From contig CACFSU010000011.1 in assembly GCA_902569055.1 (NCBI GenBank), positions 1 to 36,017 of the forward strand: a stretch of DNA of 36,017 nucleotides, in the 5' to 3' direction. The translations under genes and the position numbers were made by a program. The DNA is from an uncultured Pelagibacteraceae bacterium (GTDB lineage: Bacteria; Pseudomonadota; Alphaproteobacteria; Pelagibacterales; Pelagibacteraceae). The notes beneath the pieces were generated by a model. That model made no database searches. It saw nothing but the letters and a program-made list of their open reading frames with translations, and was not told the origin of the DNA. This document shows, in pieces, positions 16,578-24,798 of the stretch. Position 1 is the first letter of the stretch. Each line of letters begins with the position of its first letter.

Positions 16578-17228
16578 TTATTGCAAAGTAGTATTGTTAT
16601 ATTGATCATAGGTGTAAGTGCTTAAAATTTCTGCAATTTTTATTTTTCTTATATTTAAATTTGTAGCTTCTAGTAAGGCTTGTTTTTCCTCTAAACTAAA
16701 AGGTGAAGCCATAGCTAAAGCATTTATTATTTCATCTAAACTTTGTTTTTCTAAAGCTTTCCAATTAATTATAAATCCTCTTTTCTCAAATAATGTTTTT
16801 AAGTCTTTAAATATTATTTTTAGATCAGAAAATTTTAATTCCTCTTTTTGATCATTAAGATCATGTAAATAACTATCAAAATTAATTTCATATTCTCTAT
16901 ATTTTTTGTTATTTAATATTTCATTATTAATTTTAAATCTAATTAGTCCTTTTAAATCTATCAAATAACGTCCATCTTCTGTTTCTTTGAAACTTGTTAT
17001 TTTTCCTAAGCAACCAATTTTATGAAGATCAGATGAATTTAAAGGATTTTGATTTTTTGATAATTTGGGTTGTATCATTCCAATTAATTTATTTGTTTTC
17101 ATACTATCGTTAATCATATCTACATATCTTTGCTCAAAAATATTGAGTGGTACAGTAGTTTTAGGAAAAATGATAAAATTACTTAATGGAAATACTGCAA
17201 TTTTTTTTGGTAAATCTTCTTTTTTCAT
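16578..17228 (-). CDS. LON-domain (ATP-dependent protease La substrate-binding-like) protein
   Basis: 216 residues comprising a stand-alone LON N-terminal domain without the AAA+ or protease parts. The typical opening is seen: I-A-V-F-P-L-S-N-F-I-I-F-P-K-T-T-V-P-L-N-I-F-E-Q-R-Y (about residues 10-35), then I-G-M-I-Q-P, G-C-L-G-K-I, and a G-R-Y-L-I-D-L-K-G-L-I-R-F strand set. The C-terminal helical part includes S-P-F-S-L-E-E-K-Q-A-L-L-E, the usual LON-domain end. Such proteins are common in alphaproteobacteria, often near a thioredoxin-like gene; none is here. Function unknown; protein binding is inferred. Predicted to be transcribed from a promoter adjacent to its ATG. Confidence 0.88.
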   Translation of the reverse strand: MKKEDLPKKIAVFPLSNFIIFPKTTVPLNIFEQRYVDMINDSMKTNKLIGMIQPKLSKNQNPLNSSDLHKIGCLGKITSFKETEDGRYLIDLKGLIRFKINNEILNNKKYREYEINFDSYLHDLNDQKEELKFSDLKIIFKDLKTLFEKRGFIINWKALEKQSLDEIINALAMASPFSLEEKQALLEATNLNIRKIKIAEILSTYTYDQYNNTTLQ

Positions 17229-17236
17229 TTTTTTTT

Positions 17237-17264
17237 AATATATCATATTTAAATATTCTTGCCA
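17237..17264 (-). promoter_or_regulatory. Predicted promoter of the LON-domain gene
   Basis: Minus strand TGGCAA (plus 17259-17264), a 16-base spacer and TATATT (plus 17237-17242). The start would be near 17230, two bases before the ATG. A perfect TTGACA lies further up (plus 17281-17286) but is too far from this -10. The remainder of the 17229-17441 gap is AT-rich with no gene that I can see. Confidence 0.3.
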
Positions 17265-17395
17265 CTCTCTTGGTGCAGATTGTCAATTAAAAAATAAAAT
17301 CTAATAAAAATATTTTTATAGTAAAAAAGATTATAAAAAAATAGATCAAACATTTTGTTGGCACACTACAGTATAAATTATAGTTATTTTGTCTC

Positions 17396-17424
17396 TTGCT
17401 TAATTTTTAAAAAGCTACTACTTT
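17396..17424 (+). promoter_or_regulatory. Predicted promoter of tRNA-Gly
   Basis: TTGCTT (17396-17401), a 17-base spacer and TACTTT (17419-17424). The start would be near 17431, about 11 bases before the mature tRNA. The elements match consensus only partly. It probably also drives the sulfotransferase, which has only 14 bases between itself and the tRNA. Confidence 0.35.
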
Positions 17425-17441
17425 CAATACTTATAGAACAA

Positions 17442-17516
17442 GCGGGTATAGCTCAGTGGTAGAGCGTCTCGTTGCCAACGAGAAGGTCGAGGGTTCGACC
17501 CCCTTTGCCCGCTCCA
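17442..17516 (+). tRNA. tRNA-Gly (anticodon GCC)
   Basis: Full cloverleaf by eye: acceptor GCGGGTA with TGCCCGC (one T-G wobble), D arm GCTC/GAGC, anticodon stem TCTCG/CGAGA with loop TTGCCAA (anticodon GCC at 17474-17476), variable AGGTC, T arm GAGGG/CCCTT with loop TTCGACC, discriminator T and an encoded CCA (17514-17516). It reads GGC and GGT codons. Confidence 0.97.
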
Positions 17517-17530
17517 TTATAAATACTTTT

Positions 17531-18376
17531 ATGATACTTTGGATTTCATCTTATCCCAAAAGTGGAAATACATATATAAGATCTTTTTTGGCTTCATATT
17601 ATTTTACAAAAAAGGGCAAATTTGATTTTAATTTATTGATGAATTTGCCACAATTCCCTTCTACGAGATTTACAAAAAAAGATTCATTATCGTTTATAGA
17701 AGCCTCTCAAAATTGGATTCCAAATCAAAACTTTTTCTTTGATAAAGGAAAATTTTTTTTTTTAAAAACACATAATTCTTTAAATAAATATTACGGTCAA
17801 GATTTTACAACATCAGACCAAACAATAGGGGCAATTTATATCGTTAGAGATCCTAGAAATATAATTTTATCTATGTGTAATCATTATTCATTTAGTATAG
17901 ATTATGCACTTGAATCAATGTTAAATAAAGATGCTTCTTTATCACAGAAAGCAGCTAATGGTGATTGTAGTAATTTTACTTATCTTGGTTCGTGGGATCA
18001 GCATTATAAATCTTGGAAAGATAATAAAAAATTTAAAGTATTGTTCGTTAAATATGAAGATTTAAAAGAAAACAAAATAGAGATTTTTAAAAGAATAATT
18101 AGTTTTGTAAATCAACTTAAAGGTAGTAAAAAAACTATTGATGAAAAAAAATTTTTAAATTCTGTTACTTCGACTAATTTTGTAAATTTAAAAAATAAAG
18201 AAATTAATGAAGGTTTTGAAGAAAGTACAGCAACTAGCAAAGGAGATAAAATAAATTTTTTTAATTTAGGTTTTAAGAGTAAATGGGAAAATATGTTACC
18301 TAAAGAAATTGTATTGAAAGTTAATAAATTTTTTGAAAAAGAATTGAAGGAATTAGGTTATTTAAAAAATGAATGA
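17531..18376 (+). CDS. Sulfotransferase family protein (PAPS-dependent)
   Basis: 281 residues from the ATG at 17531; the reading frame stays open upstream into the tRNA, but the conserved N-terminus begins here. Sulfotransferase signatures are the 5'-phosphosulfate loop S-S-Y-P-K-S-G-N-T-Y-I-R (residues about 5-16), the catalytic His region F-L-K-T-H-N (about 81-86), and the 3'-phosphate motif I-Y-I-V-R-D-P-R-N-I-I-L-S (about 106-118). It should move sulfate from PAPS to an alcohol or amine; the acceptor is unknown. No signal peptide or membrane segment, so cytosolic. It lies 14 bases behind tRNA-Gly and overlaps phhB by 8 bp. Cultured SAR11 lack assimilatory sulfate reduction, so the PAPS supply is a puzzle. 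Confidence 0.85.
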   Translation: MILWISSYPKSGNTYIRSFLASYYFTKKGKFDFNLLMNLPQFPSTRFTKKDSLSFIEASQNWIPNQNFFFDKGKFFFLKTHNSLNKYYGQDFTTSDQTIGAIYIVRDPRNIILSMCNHYSFSIDYALESMLNKDASLSQKAANGDCSNFTYLGSWDQHYKSWKDNKKFKVLFVKYEDLKENKIEIFKRIISFVNQLKGSKKTIDEKKFLNSVTSTNFVNLKNKEINEGFEESTATSKGDKINFFNLGFKSKWENMLPKEIVLKVNKFFEKELKELGYLKNE

Positions 18377-18713
18377 TTTGTTAAAAAAAAAATGTGTACC
18401 ATGTGAAGGAGGTATAACTCCATTTGATATTTCCAAAATTCATAAATATCAAAAAAAGGTAGATGGCTGGGAAGTCTTAAAAAATGATAAAAAGATATTC
18501 TTTTTAGAAAAGAATTTTAAATTCAAAAATTTTATTGAAAGTCAAAATTTTATTAATCAAGTAGGAAAGGTTTCAGAAGAGGAAGGTCATCATCCTGATA
18601 TTAAATTCGGATGGGGATATGCAAAAATAAATATTACCACACATGCAATTGAAGGATTGTCAGAAAATGATTTCATTTTAGCTGCAAAAATTGATAAAAT
18701 TTTTAATGTCTGA
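18369..18713 (+). CDS. phhB: Pterin-4a-carbinolamine dehydratase
   Basis: Dehydrates 4a-hydroxy-tetrahydropterin after aromatic amino acid hydroxylation; the family also appears in organisms without that hydroxylase, with unclear roles. 114 residues, normal length. The signature E-E-G-H-H-P-D-I (about residues 72-79) followed by W-G-Y-A-K-I-N-I-T-T-H (about 83-93) gives the active-site histidines, and the closing G-L-S-E-N-D-F helix is typical. Its first codons overlap the sulfotransferase end by 8 bp, suggesting coupling, and its 3' end overlaps purH by 11 bp in convergent orientation. No phenylalanine hydroxylase is in the window. Confidence 0.93.
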   Translation: MNDLLKKKCVPCEGGITPFDISKIHKYQKKVDGWEVLKNDKKIFFLEKNFKFKNFIESQNFINQVGKVSEEEGHHPDIKFGWGYAKINITTHAIEGLSENDFILAAKIDKIFNV

Positions 18714-20238
18714 AATGTCTAGTTTTAGAAAAAACTAATATAGTATTGGTATCATTTGCAAATTTAATTATTTCTTTATCTCTTACAGAGCCAGCTGGTT
18801 GAATAACTGCAGAAACTCCTGATTGTACTAATTTTTCAATTCCATCTACGAAGGGGAAGAAAGCATCAGAGGCAGCAACTATTTCAGTATTTGGGTTTAT
18901 AAATTTTTTCATTTTATTTACTGCAATTTGACAACTATCTAATCTACTTGGTTGACCTGATCCAATACCTATAGTTGTTTTGTTTGACACTAAAACAATA
19001 GCGTTAGATTTTACAAATCTACATACATTAAAAGAAAATATTAAATTTTCAAATTGAGATTTAGTAGGTTTTTTTTTAGAAACAATTTTAAAATCTTTTT
19101 TTTGAATTTTTTTAATATCTTCCGATTGTATTAATATTGTATCATTAGAAGAATTAAATCTTAAATTTTCATTTAGATTGAAATTAGATGAATCAATTAT
19201 TCTTAAATTTTTCTTTTTTTTGAGTATTTTTAAAGCGGTTTTATCAAAACCATTACCAATAACGATTTCTAGATAAATATTATTTAATTCTAAAGCTAAA
19301 CTTTTATTTATTTTAAAATTACAGGAAACAATTCCACCAAAAGCACTTACAGGATCACATGCCAAGGCTAATTTGTAGCTCTCTAGTTTATTTTCTATTA
19401 TAGAAACTCCACAAGGATTTGAATGCTTTATTATAACCGTACCAATATTTTTAGGTAAAGATTTAGATATTGTCAAAGCAGCAAATATATCATTATAATT
19501 ATTATAGCTAAGCTTTTTTCCATGAAGTTGTTTTATATTTAGCGTTTTATTTTTTGAATAAATAGCACTCTGTTGGTGTGGATTTTCACCGTAACGAAGT
19601 TTTTCAATTAAATTGCCGTATATAATTTTTTTCTGTTGAAAGAGGTTATTATTGATTTTATTAAAATATTCAGAAATTAAAGCATCGTAATAAGCTGTTT
19701 CTGCAAAAGCTAATCGAGACATTTTTTCTCTAAATTTTAGTGAAGTTGATCCTTTATTTAAATTTAACTCTTTAACCAGTTCTTTATATTGGTCGCTTGA
19801 AGTAATAACGGTTACATCGTTATAATTTTTAGCTGCTGCTCTTACCATAGCAGGACCTCCAATATCTATATTCTCGATAATTTTTTTATGATTTTTTGTA
19901 GTCTTTAATGTGTCTTCAAATGGATAAAAATTCACTATTACAAGGTCAATGTTTTTAAAATTATTTTTATTTAAATCTTTTTTATGAGATTTATTTTGTC
20001 TTTTATTTAATATACCTGCGTGTATCTTTGGGTGTAGAGTTTTTATTCTTCCATCTAAAATTTCAGGTGAGTTGGTATATTCAGAAACTTCTTTACAATT
20101 ATATTTTAGTTTTTTAATTGTTTTAAAAGTTCTACTAGAACTAATAATCTCAATTTTATATTTTTTTAGAATCTTTAGAAGTGATTTTAAATTTTTTTTG
20201 TCTGAGACTGAAATAAGTGCTCTTTTAATTTTTTGCAT
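18703..20238 (-). CDS. purH: Bifunctional AICAR transformylase / IMP cyclohydrolase PurH
   Basis: Last two steps of IMP synthesis. 511 residues from the ATG at 20238, which overlaps the stop of the upstream gene (TAATG); a seven-residue upstream extension is open but unlikely. The N-terminal MGS-like cyclohydrolase domain opens with R-A-L-I-S-V-S-D-K and has D-G-R-I-K-T-L-H-P-K-I-H-A-G-I-L and V-N-F-Y-P-F. The transformylase part has L-R-Y-G-E-N-P-H-Q, I-K-H-S-N-P-C-G-V (catalytic Lys-His), D-P-V-S-A-F-G-G-I, and the end block S-D-A-F-F-P-F-x-D-G-I-E. A Lys-rich insertion sits around residues 345-395. It uses AICAR, which HisF/HisH also release. Confidence 0.96.
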   Translation of the reverse strand: MQKIKRALISVSDKKNLKSLLKILKKYKIEIISSSRTFKTIKKLKYNCKEVSEYTNSPEILDGRIKTLHPKIHAGILNKRQNKSHKKDLNKNNFKNIDLVIVNFYPFEDTLKTTKNHKKIIENIDIGGPAMVRAAAKNYNDVTVITSSDQYKELVKELNLNKGSTSLKFREKMSRLAFAETAYYDALISEYFNKINNNLFQQKKIIYGNLIEKLRYGENPHQQSAIYSKNKTLNIKQLHGKKLSYNNYNDIFAALTISKSLPKNIGTVIIKHSNPCGVSIIENKLESYKLALACDPVSAFGGIVSCNFKINKSLALELNNIYLEIVIGNGFDKTALKILKKKKNLRIIDSSNFNLNENLRFNSSNDTILIQSEDIKKIQKKDFKIVSKKKPTKSQFENLIFSFNVCRFVKSNAIVLVSNKTTIGIGSGQPSRLDSCQIAVNKMKKFINPNTEIVAASDAFFPFVDGIEKLVQSGVSAVIQPAGSVRDKEIIKFANDTNTILVFSKTRHFRH

Positions 20239-21869
20239 TACAATTTTGTTAATTCCCAATAAATATTCTCATTTTGATTATTTGTAATTCCAGAAATAAA
20301 AATATTTTGATTTTGTATATATGAATTTTTATTACCGAAATATAAACCATTATCAATATTTATATCAAAGTTATTACAAGCAAATTTCCATCCCTCATTT
20401 TCCAATTCAATTAGAATAGTTTTGTTATCTTGAGTTTTCATTAACTTTATAGTTGGTTCTAAGTGAAATCTAATGTCAAATTTAATATTAACATTTGATT
20501 TTTTATTTAAAATTTTATCTATGCCAATAAATTTATTTTTTTCTGGATAAAATTCAATTTCTCTTTCATGGATTGAGTTATATTTTTTTAGATATCCATT
20601 GTGTGAAACATTAATTTTCCAAAAATTTTTTTCAAAAACTATATTTTTTTTTAAAATTTTTAAATCATCATTAAGAATAAAATTATTTCTGTCAATTTTT
20701 TTAAAATGACATGAAGAATGATCATCGATGATTAAGGTATTATGTGTAGCAGTAGATTTTGATAATTCTTTTAGTTTAAAATTTTTATTCTCATAATATC
20801 CACAATTACTAATTAATTTTTTTCCATTTGAAATTATTTCAAAAGACATCGCACCGGATTGGTAATTTTTTGAAAAATTTAAATTTGGTGAATTACCTAC
20901 ATCCATTATTAAAGAAATTTTTTTATTTTTTAAAATTACATATCCTCCAAATTCTTTATTTTCATTTTTAAAAGTATAACCAAATCTTTTTAAGTAATGA
21001 TCAAATTCAGAATTATTAGATATATTATTTCCATTAAATAAAATATCGGATTTAATATTTTGCCATACAAAGGCGTAACCTTGACCTAAATAATATATAG
21101 TCTCATTAATTTGATCTGGAATAGTAATTTGAGCTTCTTTGAACCATTCTCTAATCAAAATAAAATACCTTAAATAAAATATAAGTTGTTTAATACTTCT
21201 TGATTTTGGAAAACCTTGATTGTCTAATGAAAAATTTGAAATTTTCTTTAAAAGATTCAATCCAAAAGTTAGGTAATTTTTTTCTTCTTTATAGCAAAGT
21301 CCAACTAGTATTATTGCTGCACATCCTATCATTTTATCATCTATTAAATCTGACTTATTTATTTCATTTTTTAGATGATTAGTTTGTTTTTGTATCATTC
21401 CATTAAATTTTTTTTGATATTCTTCATTTATCTCTTCATAGGTAAGATTATGACTTGAAAGCCAGGCTATTATTCTTTTAGAAGTTAAATCAAATTCCCA
21501 ACTTTTAGAATTATATTTAAAATTTTTTTTTATCCAATTTAAGATAATGGACTGAGTAGTTTTTTTTGAAGATTTTAAATCTAAGCTAAAAAACCAATAA
21601 AAATTATTTAATTTTTTAAATTCATTCTTTTTAATATTTTCTTTATCCCATAAGTTTTCAATTGAAATATCGTTAATGTTAATTTTTTTTTTTTGATATT
21701 TAATTATAGAAGATAAAAGGTGAGGACTGGGTTTATAAACTAAATTTTCATAATTAATTTTTGATATTTTTTTGTCATAGTAATTAGAATTTAAATAAAT
21801 AATTCTAATATTATTTTTTATATTCTGAAAAAATTCATTAATGAAATTTAAAGAATTTCTTAAAATCAT
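20238..21869 (-). CDS. Heparinase II/III-like protein
   Basis: 543 residues. The N-terminal two thirds are helical, with a toroid-like run of short helices (W-F-F-S-L-D, S-S-H-N-L-T-Y, F-P-K-S-R-S). The C-terminal third is the heparinase II/III beta domain: F-D-H-Y-L-K-R-F-G-Y, G-G-Y-V-I-L, L-I-M-D-V-G, H-N-T-L-I-I-D-D. No signal peptide is visible, so it looks cytosolic, unlike classical polysaccharide lyases of this fold. It is translationally coupled to purH (TAATG) and lies 4 bases after rpe. From memory, a heparinase II/III-like gene before purH recurs in alphaproteobacteria. Lyase activity and substrate are unproven. Composition is very Asn/Lys-rich. Confidence 0.82.
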   Translation of the reverse strand: MILRNSLNFINEFFQNIKNNIRIIYLNSNYYDKKISKINYENLVYKPSPHLLSSIIKYQKKKININDISIENLWDKENIKKNEFKKLNNFYWFFSLDLKSSKKTTQSIILNWIKKNFKYNSKSWEFDLTSKRIIAWLSSHNLTYEEINEEYQKKFNGMIQKQTNHLKNEINKSDLIDDKMIGCAAIILVGLCYKEEKNYLTFGLNLLKKISNFSLDNQGFPKSRSIKQLIFYLRYFILIREWFKEAQITIPDQINETIYYLGQGYAFVWQNIKSDILFNGNNISNNSEFDHYLKRFGYTFKNENKEFGGYVILKNKKISLIMDVGNSPNLNFSKNYQSGAMSFEIISNGKKLISNCGYYENKNFKLKELSKSTATHNTLIIDDHSSCHFKKIDRNNFILNDDLKILKKNIVFEKNFWKINVSHNGYLKKYNSIHEREIEFYPEKNKFIGIDKILNKKSNVNIKFDIRFHLEPTIKLMKTQDNKTILIELENEGWKFACNNFDINIDNGLYFGNKNSYIQNQNIFISGITNNQNENIYWELTKL

Positions 21870-21873
21870 TCAA

Positions 21874-22533
21874 TCAGACTGATTTTAATAGTTTGATATT
21901 TTTTTTAATATCTCCATTATTGCTTTTAAATATTGTAGTGCCAGAAACTATTATGTTAGCACCTGCTTCTATTACAGATTTAGAGTTTTCAAAATTAATT
22001 CCACCATCAATTTCAATATCAAAATTTAATTTATGATTTTTCTGTATAGTTTTTAATTCCTGAATTTTTACTAAAACTTCAGGCATAAATTTTTGGCCAC
22101 CAAAACCTGGGTTAACACTCATAATTAATACTAAATCAATATTATTTAAATATTCTTTAATAACATCAACTTTAGTTTTTGGATTAAGAGATACTCCAAC
22201 CTTTTTTTTTAATTTTTTAATTTTATATATAGATTCAATTAAATTATCAGTTGCTTCTGGATGAATAGTGATGATATCTGCCCCAGCATCAGCATAGGCT
22301 TCTATATATTTATGAACAGAGGAAATCATTAAGTGAACATCAAATTTTAAAGAGCAGTGTTTACGTAGTTCTTTGATAACAGGAGGACCAATTGTTAGAT
22401 TAGGAACAAAGTGACCATCCATTACATCCACATGGACCATATCAGCTCCACCTTCCTCCAGTCTTTTTATTTCAGTCCCTAATTGACTAAAATCGGCTGA
22501 TAAAATTGATGGTGAAACTTGTATTTTTTTCAT
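21874..22533 (-). CDS. rpe: Ribulose-phosphate 3-epimerase
   Basis: Interconverts ribulose-5-phosphate and xylulose-5-phosphate in the pentose phosphate pathway. 219 residues, normal length. Signatures are S-P-S-I-L-S-A-D-F (start), V-H-V-D-V-M-D-G-H-F-V-P-N (about residues 34-46, catalytic Asp and metal His), V-H-L-M-I, M-S-V-N-P-G-F-G-G-Q-K-F (about 139-150) and D-G-G-I with the second catalytic Asp. It follows the YggT-like gene by 28 bases and precedes the heparinase-like gene by 4, so these form one unit ending with purH. Confidence 0.96.
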   Translation of the reverse strand: MKKIQVSPSILSADFSQLGTEIKRLEEGGADMVHVDVMDGHFVPNLTIGPPVIKELRKHCSLKFDVHLMISSVHKYIEAYADAGADIITIHPEATDNLIESIYKIKKLKKKVGVSLNPKTKVDVIKEYLNNIDLVLIMSVNPGFGGQKFMPEVLVKIQELKTIQKNHKLNFDIEIDGGINFENSKSVIEAGANIIVSGTTIFKSNNGDIKKNIKLLKSV

Positions 22534-22561
22534 TGATTATTAGTTTTACTAGTATCAATTT

Positions 22562-22918
22562 TTAAAAATTAAATGAATTAAAAAATTGATAAATTTGTCT
22601 AGAAATTTCGCTTTCAAGAGGAAATGACAACATGCCCATCACAGAATATCCTAAGATCCATGGCATTAAGTAAAATCTTATCATGAAAAAGAACCAAGCC
22701 ACATATATTGGTATTAAAGGTCCAATGATAAAAGAAGGCGTTATTGGTTTAAATAATTTAATAATAGGATTTGTATACTTAACAAATACTTTCATAAAAA
22801 AAAAATCAGAATCTTCTCTTTGAAAAATGTTCATTGCAACTCTTCCTATTAAAGTCCACATAATAATTCCAAGTAGATAATCTATAAAATAAATTAGAGG
22901 ATGAAAGTTCGCTGACAT
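22562..22918 (-). CDS. Small integral membrane protein, YggT-like
   Basis: 118 residues with three to four hydrophobic segments (about 9-30, 45-60, 63-85 and 88-100). The arrangement of a first membrane helix, a short polar stretch with F-x-x-K-x-T-N-P-I-I-K-L-F-K-P-I-T-P, then a hydrophobic second half resembles the YggT fold, where a P-x-L-x-P-x-R-x-x-L-P segment sits between helices. The match is looser than for the second YggT gene in this window (32128-32418). Function unknown. First gene of the rpe/heparinase/purH run, placed just after the terminator of the symporter operon. Confidence 0.55.
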   Translation of the reverse strand: MSANFHPLIYFIDYLLGIIMWTLIGRVAMNIFQREDSDFFFMKVFVKYTNPIIKLFKPITPSFIIGPLIPIYVAWFFFMIRFYLMPWILGYSVMGMLSFPLESEISRQIYQFFNSFNF

Positions 22919-22950
22919 TTAAAATTTATATTTGAAAATGAATTGAAATA

Positions 22951-22976
22951 AAAGGGGCGAAATTAATCGCCCCTTA
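22951..22976 (-). terminator. Intrinsic terminator of the symporter operon
   Basis: Stem AAGGGGCGA (22952-22960), loop AATTAA, and TCGCCCCTT (22967-22975), a perfect 9-bp GC-rich hairpin. On the minus strand it is followed by TTTTATTT. It lies 11 bases beyond the symporter stop. It is the only convincing GC-rich intrinsic terminator seen in the window. Confidence 0.85.
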
Positions 22977-22986
22977 AAAAGATTAT

Positions 22987-24798
22987 TTAGTGTTGTTTAC
23001 CTAGAATTGATCTACCACTTGGTATACGTACTTCGTCTACCATTTTTTGAGTTGCTTTATCTGGCTCTTGAGTCATTAAACTCACTACAACCATTGCAAC
23101 CAAACTAACAGCTGATCCGAAAATACCGAATGTTAACTGTGTAATTCCTAAGAATCCACTTCCACCAGTTCGAACCCAAACTAAGTACCAAGTACCAGCA
23201 GCTAGACCTCCTAACATACCAGCAATTGCACCTTGTCTGTTTGCTCTTTTCCACCATACACCAAGTACAAGTGGGAAGAATAATCCAGACATCGCAAAGT
23301 CAAAAGCCCAGATAACCGAACCTAAAATACCTTGGATCTCCATTGCTGCAATCGTTGCTCCAGCAAAACCAATTACTAGAAGTAGTACTCTAGCAACAAG
23401 TAGTCGTTTAGCAGTTTCCGCTTTTGGATCAATGATCTTATAGTAAACATCATGTGATATAGCGTTTGCAATTGCTAGAATTAAACCATCAGCTGTTGAC
23501 ATGGCAGCTGCCATACCTCCAGCGGCAACCAGACCTGAGATTACATAAGGTAATCCAGCTATCTCTGGTGTTGCTAATACAACGGCCTTACCACCCATGA
23601 AGAACTCGTTTAATTCAACAGTTCCATTTCCGTTAAAGTCGCTGATAAACATCAAGTTTGCTTGATTCCAGTTTTGATACCAATCTATCGCTTGAACTTC
23701 TGCAATTGATTTTCCGATAATACCTGTTGGTAATGATGGATCAATCAATGACAATTTAGATAGAGTCGCTAACATTGGTGCAGAAGAGTAAAGTAGGAAG
23801 ATAAAAAATAATGACCAACCTACAGATTTTCTAGCTGCTTTTACACTTGGAGTAGTAAAGTATCTCATCATCACATGAGGCAATGAAGCTGTTCCCATCA
23901 TCATTGCTAGTGCTAACGAAATAAATGCCCAAGGTGTAGCGTTTACAGCTGAGTGAGCTTTAGTTATTCCAGCTAACCCTTTAGGTACAGTTTTTAGATC
24001 AGCAGCTGCATTTTTTACAAAACCAAACTGTTGTTCTAATTCACCAATTCTAGCCACTTCATCAGCTAACATAAAGTGAGGGAAGAAACCCGCACCCATT
24101 TTGTTACTGATCCAGAATACTGGAAGCAAGTAAGCTATAATTAGTACAATATATTGCGCAACCTGTGTCCAAGTTACCCCTCTCATACCACCCAACATTG
24201 AACATAGTAAGATACTTACTAATCCAACATAAACTGCGTACTGAAATGGAATATCAAGAGCAACAGATGCAATAGTACCTGTAGCATTAATTTGAGCTGT
24301 TACATAAGTAAATGATGCAACAGTTAAAACTACCACCGCACTAAACCTAGCTAAATTACCACCGTATCTTGTACCAATAAAATCTGGAACTGTGTAACAG
24401 CCAAATTTTCTTAGGTATGGTGCTAATAAAGATGCTACTAATACATAACCACCAGTCCAACCTACAAGTAGAGCCATATAACCATAACCTTTAAAGTAAA
24501 TACCTCCCGCCATTGCAACGAATGAAGCTCCAGACATCCAGTCTGCTGCCGTCGCCATTCCATTGAATACAGTTGGTACTTGCCTTCCAGCTACGTAATA
24601 TGCATCAGCTTGGGCTGTACGTGATAGATAACCAATTAATGCATAGATGAATACTGTGAATGCCACAAAAGCGATACCGATTGCTTTGGCAGTCATACCC
24701 ATCTGTTCAGCAATTGCCATTATGATTATGAAACCTATAAATCCTCCTGTATAGATTCCATATACCTTAGGCAAATTATCTATAAAATTACCTTTCAT
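22987..24798 (-). CDS. Sodium:solute symporter (SSS family, ActP-like), large subunit
   Basis: 603 residues, about 13-14 membrane helices, of the solute:sodium symporter family that works with a DUF4212 small subunit. Typical motifs are Y-Y-V-A-G-R-Q-V-P, A-A-D-W-M-S-G-A-S-F (sodium/substrate helix 1), Y-T-V-P-D-F-I-G-T-R-Y-G and A-A-A-M-S-T-A-D-G-L-I-L-A-I (sodium site region). The likely substrate is acetate or another small carboxylate, given acs nearby, but this is inference. Unusual: a perfect EF-hand-like loop at residues 387-398 (D-F-N-G-N-G-T-V-E-L-N-E). Base composition is richer in G+C than its neighbours (29 of 60 bases at 23161-23220), as expected for a highly expressed, Ala/Gly-rich membrane protein. 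Coupled to its small subunit by TAATG. Confidence 0.9.
   Translation of the reverse strand: MKGNFIDNLPKVYGIYTGGFIGFIIIMAIAEQMGMTAKAIGIAFVAFTVFIYALIGYLSRTAQADAYYVAGRQVPTVFNGMATAADWMSGASFVAMAGGIYFKGYGYMALLVGWTGGYVLVASLLAPYLRKFGCYTVPDFIGTRYGGNLARFSAVVVLTVASFTYVTAQINATGTIASVALDIPFQYAVYVGLVSILLCSMLGGMRGVTWTQVAQYIVLIIAYLLPVFWISNKMGAGFFPHFMLADEVARIGELEQQFGFVKNAAADLKTVPKGLAGITKAHSAVNATPWAFISLALAMMMGTASLPHVMMRYFTTPSVKAARKSVGWSLFFIFLLYSSAPMLATLSKLSLIDPSLPTGIIGKSIAEVQAIDWYQNWNQANLMFISDFNGNGTVELNEFFMGGKAVVLATPEIAGLPYVISGLVAAGGMAAAMSTADGLILAIANAISHDVYYKIIDPKAETAKRLLVARVLLLVIGFAGATIAAMEIQGILGSVIWAFDFAMSGLFFPLVLGVWWKRANRQGAIAGMLGGLAAGTWYLVWVRTGGSGFLGITQLTFGIFGSAVSLVAMVVVSLMTQEPDKATQKMVDEVRIPSGRSILGKQH

Noticed and set aside
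17358..17363. TTGGCAC stretch resembling the -24 part of a sigma-54 promoter
   Set aside because: No matching -12 GC element at the right distance, and SAR11 is not known to have RpoN.
17229..17441. Possible small RNA or glycine riboswitch in the gap before tRNA-Gly and the LON gene
   Set aside because: No conserved riboswitch core or stable GC-bearing helix could be found by eye; a TTGTCA/TAATAA pair at 17280-17307 is not enough support.
17456..17530. N-terminal extension of the sulfotransferase running through the tRNA
   Set aside because: The extra residues are simply translated tRNA-Gly sequence; the conserved protein starts at 17531.
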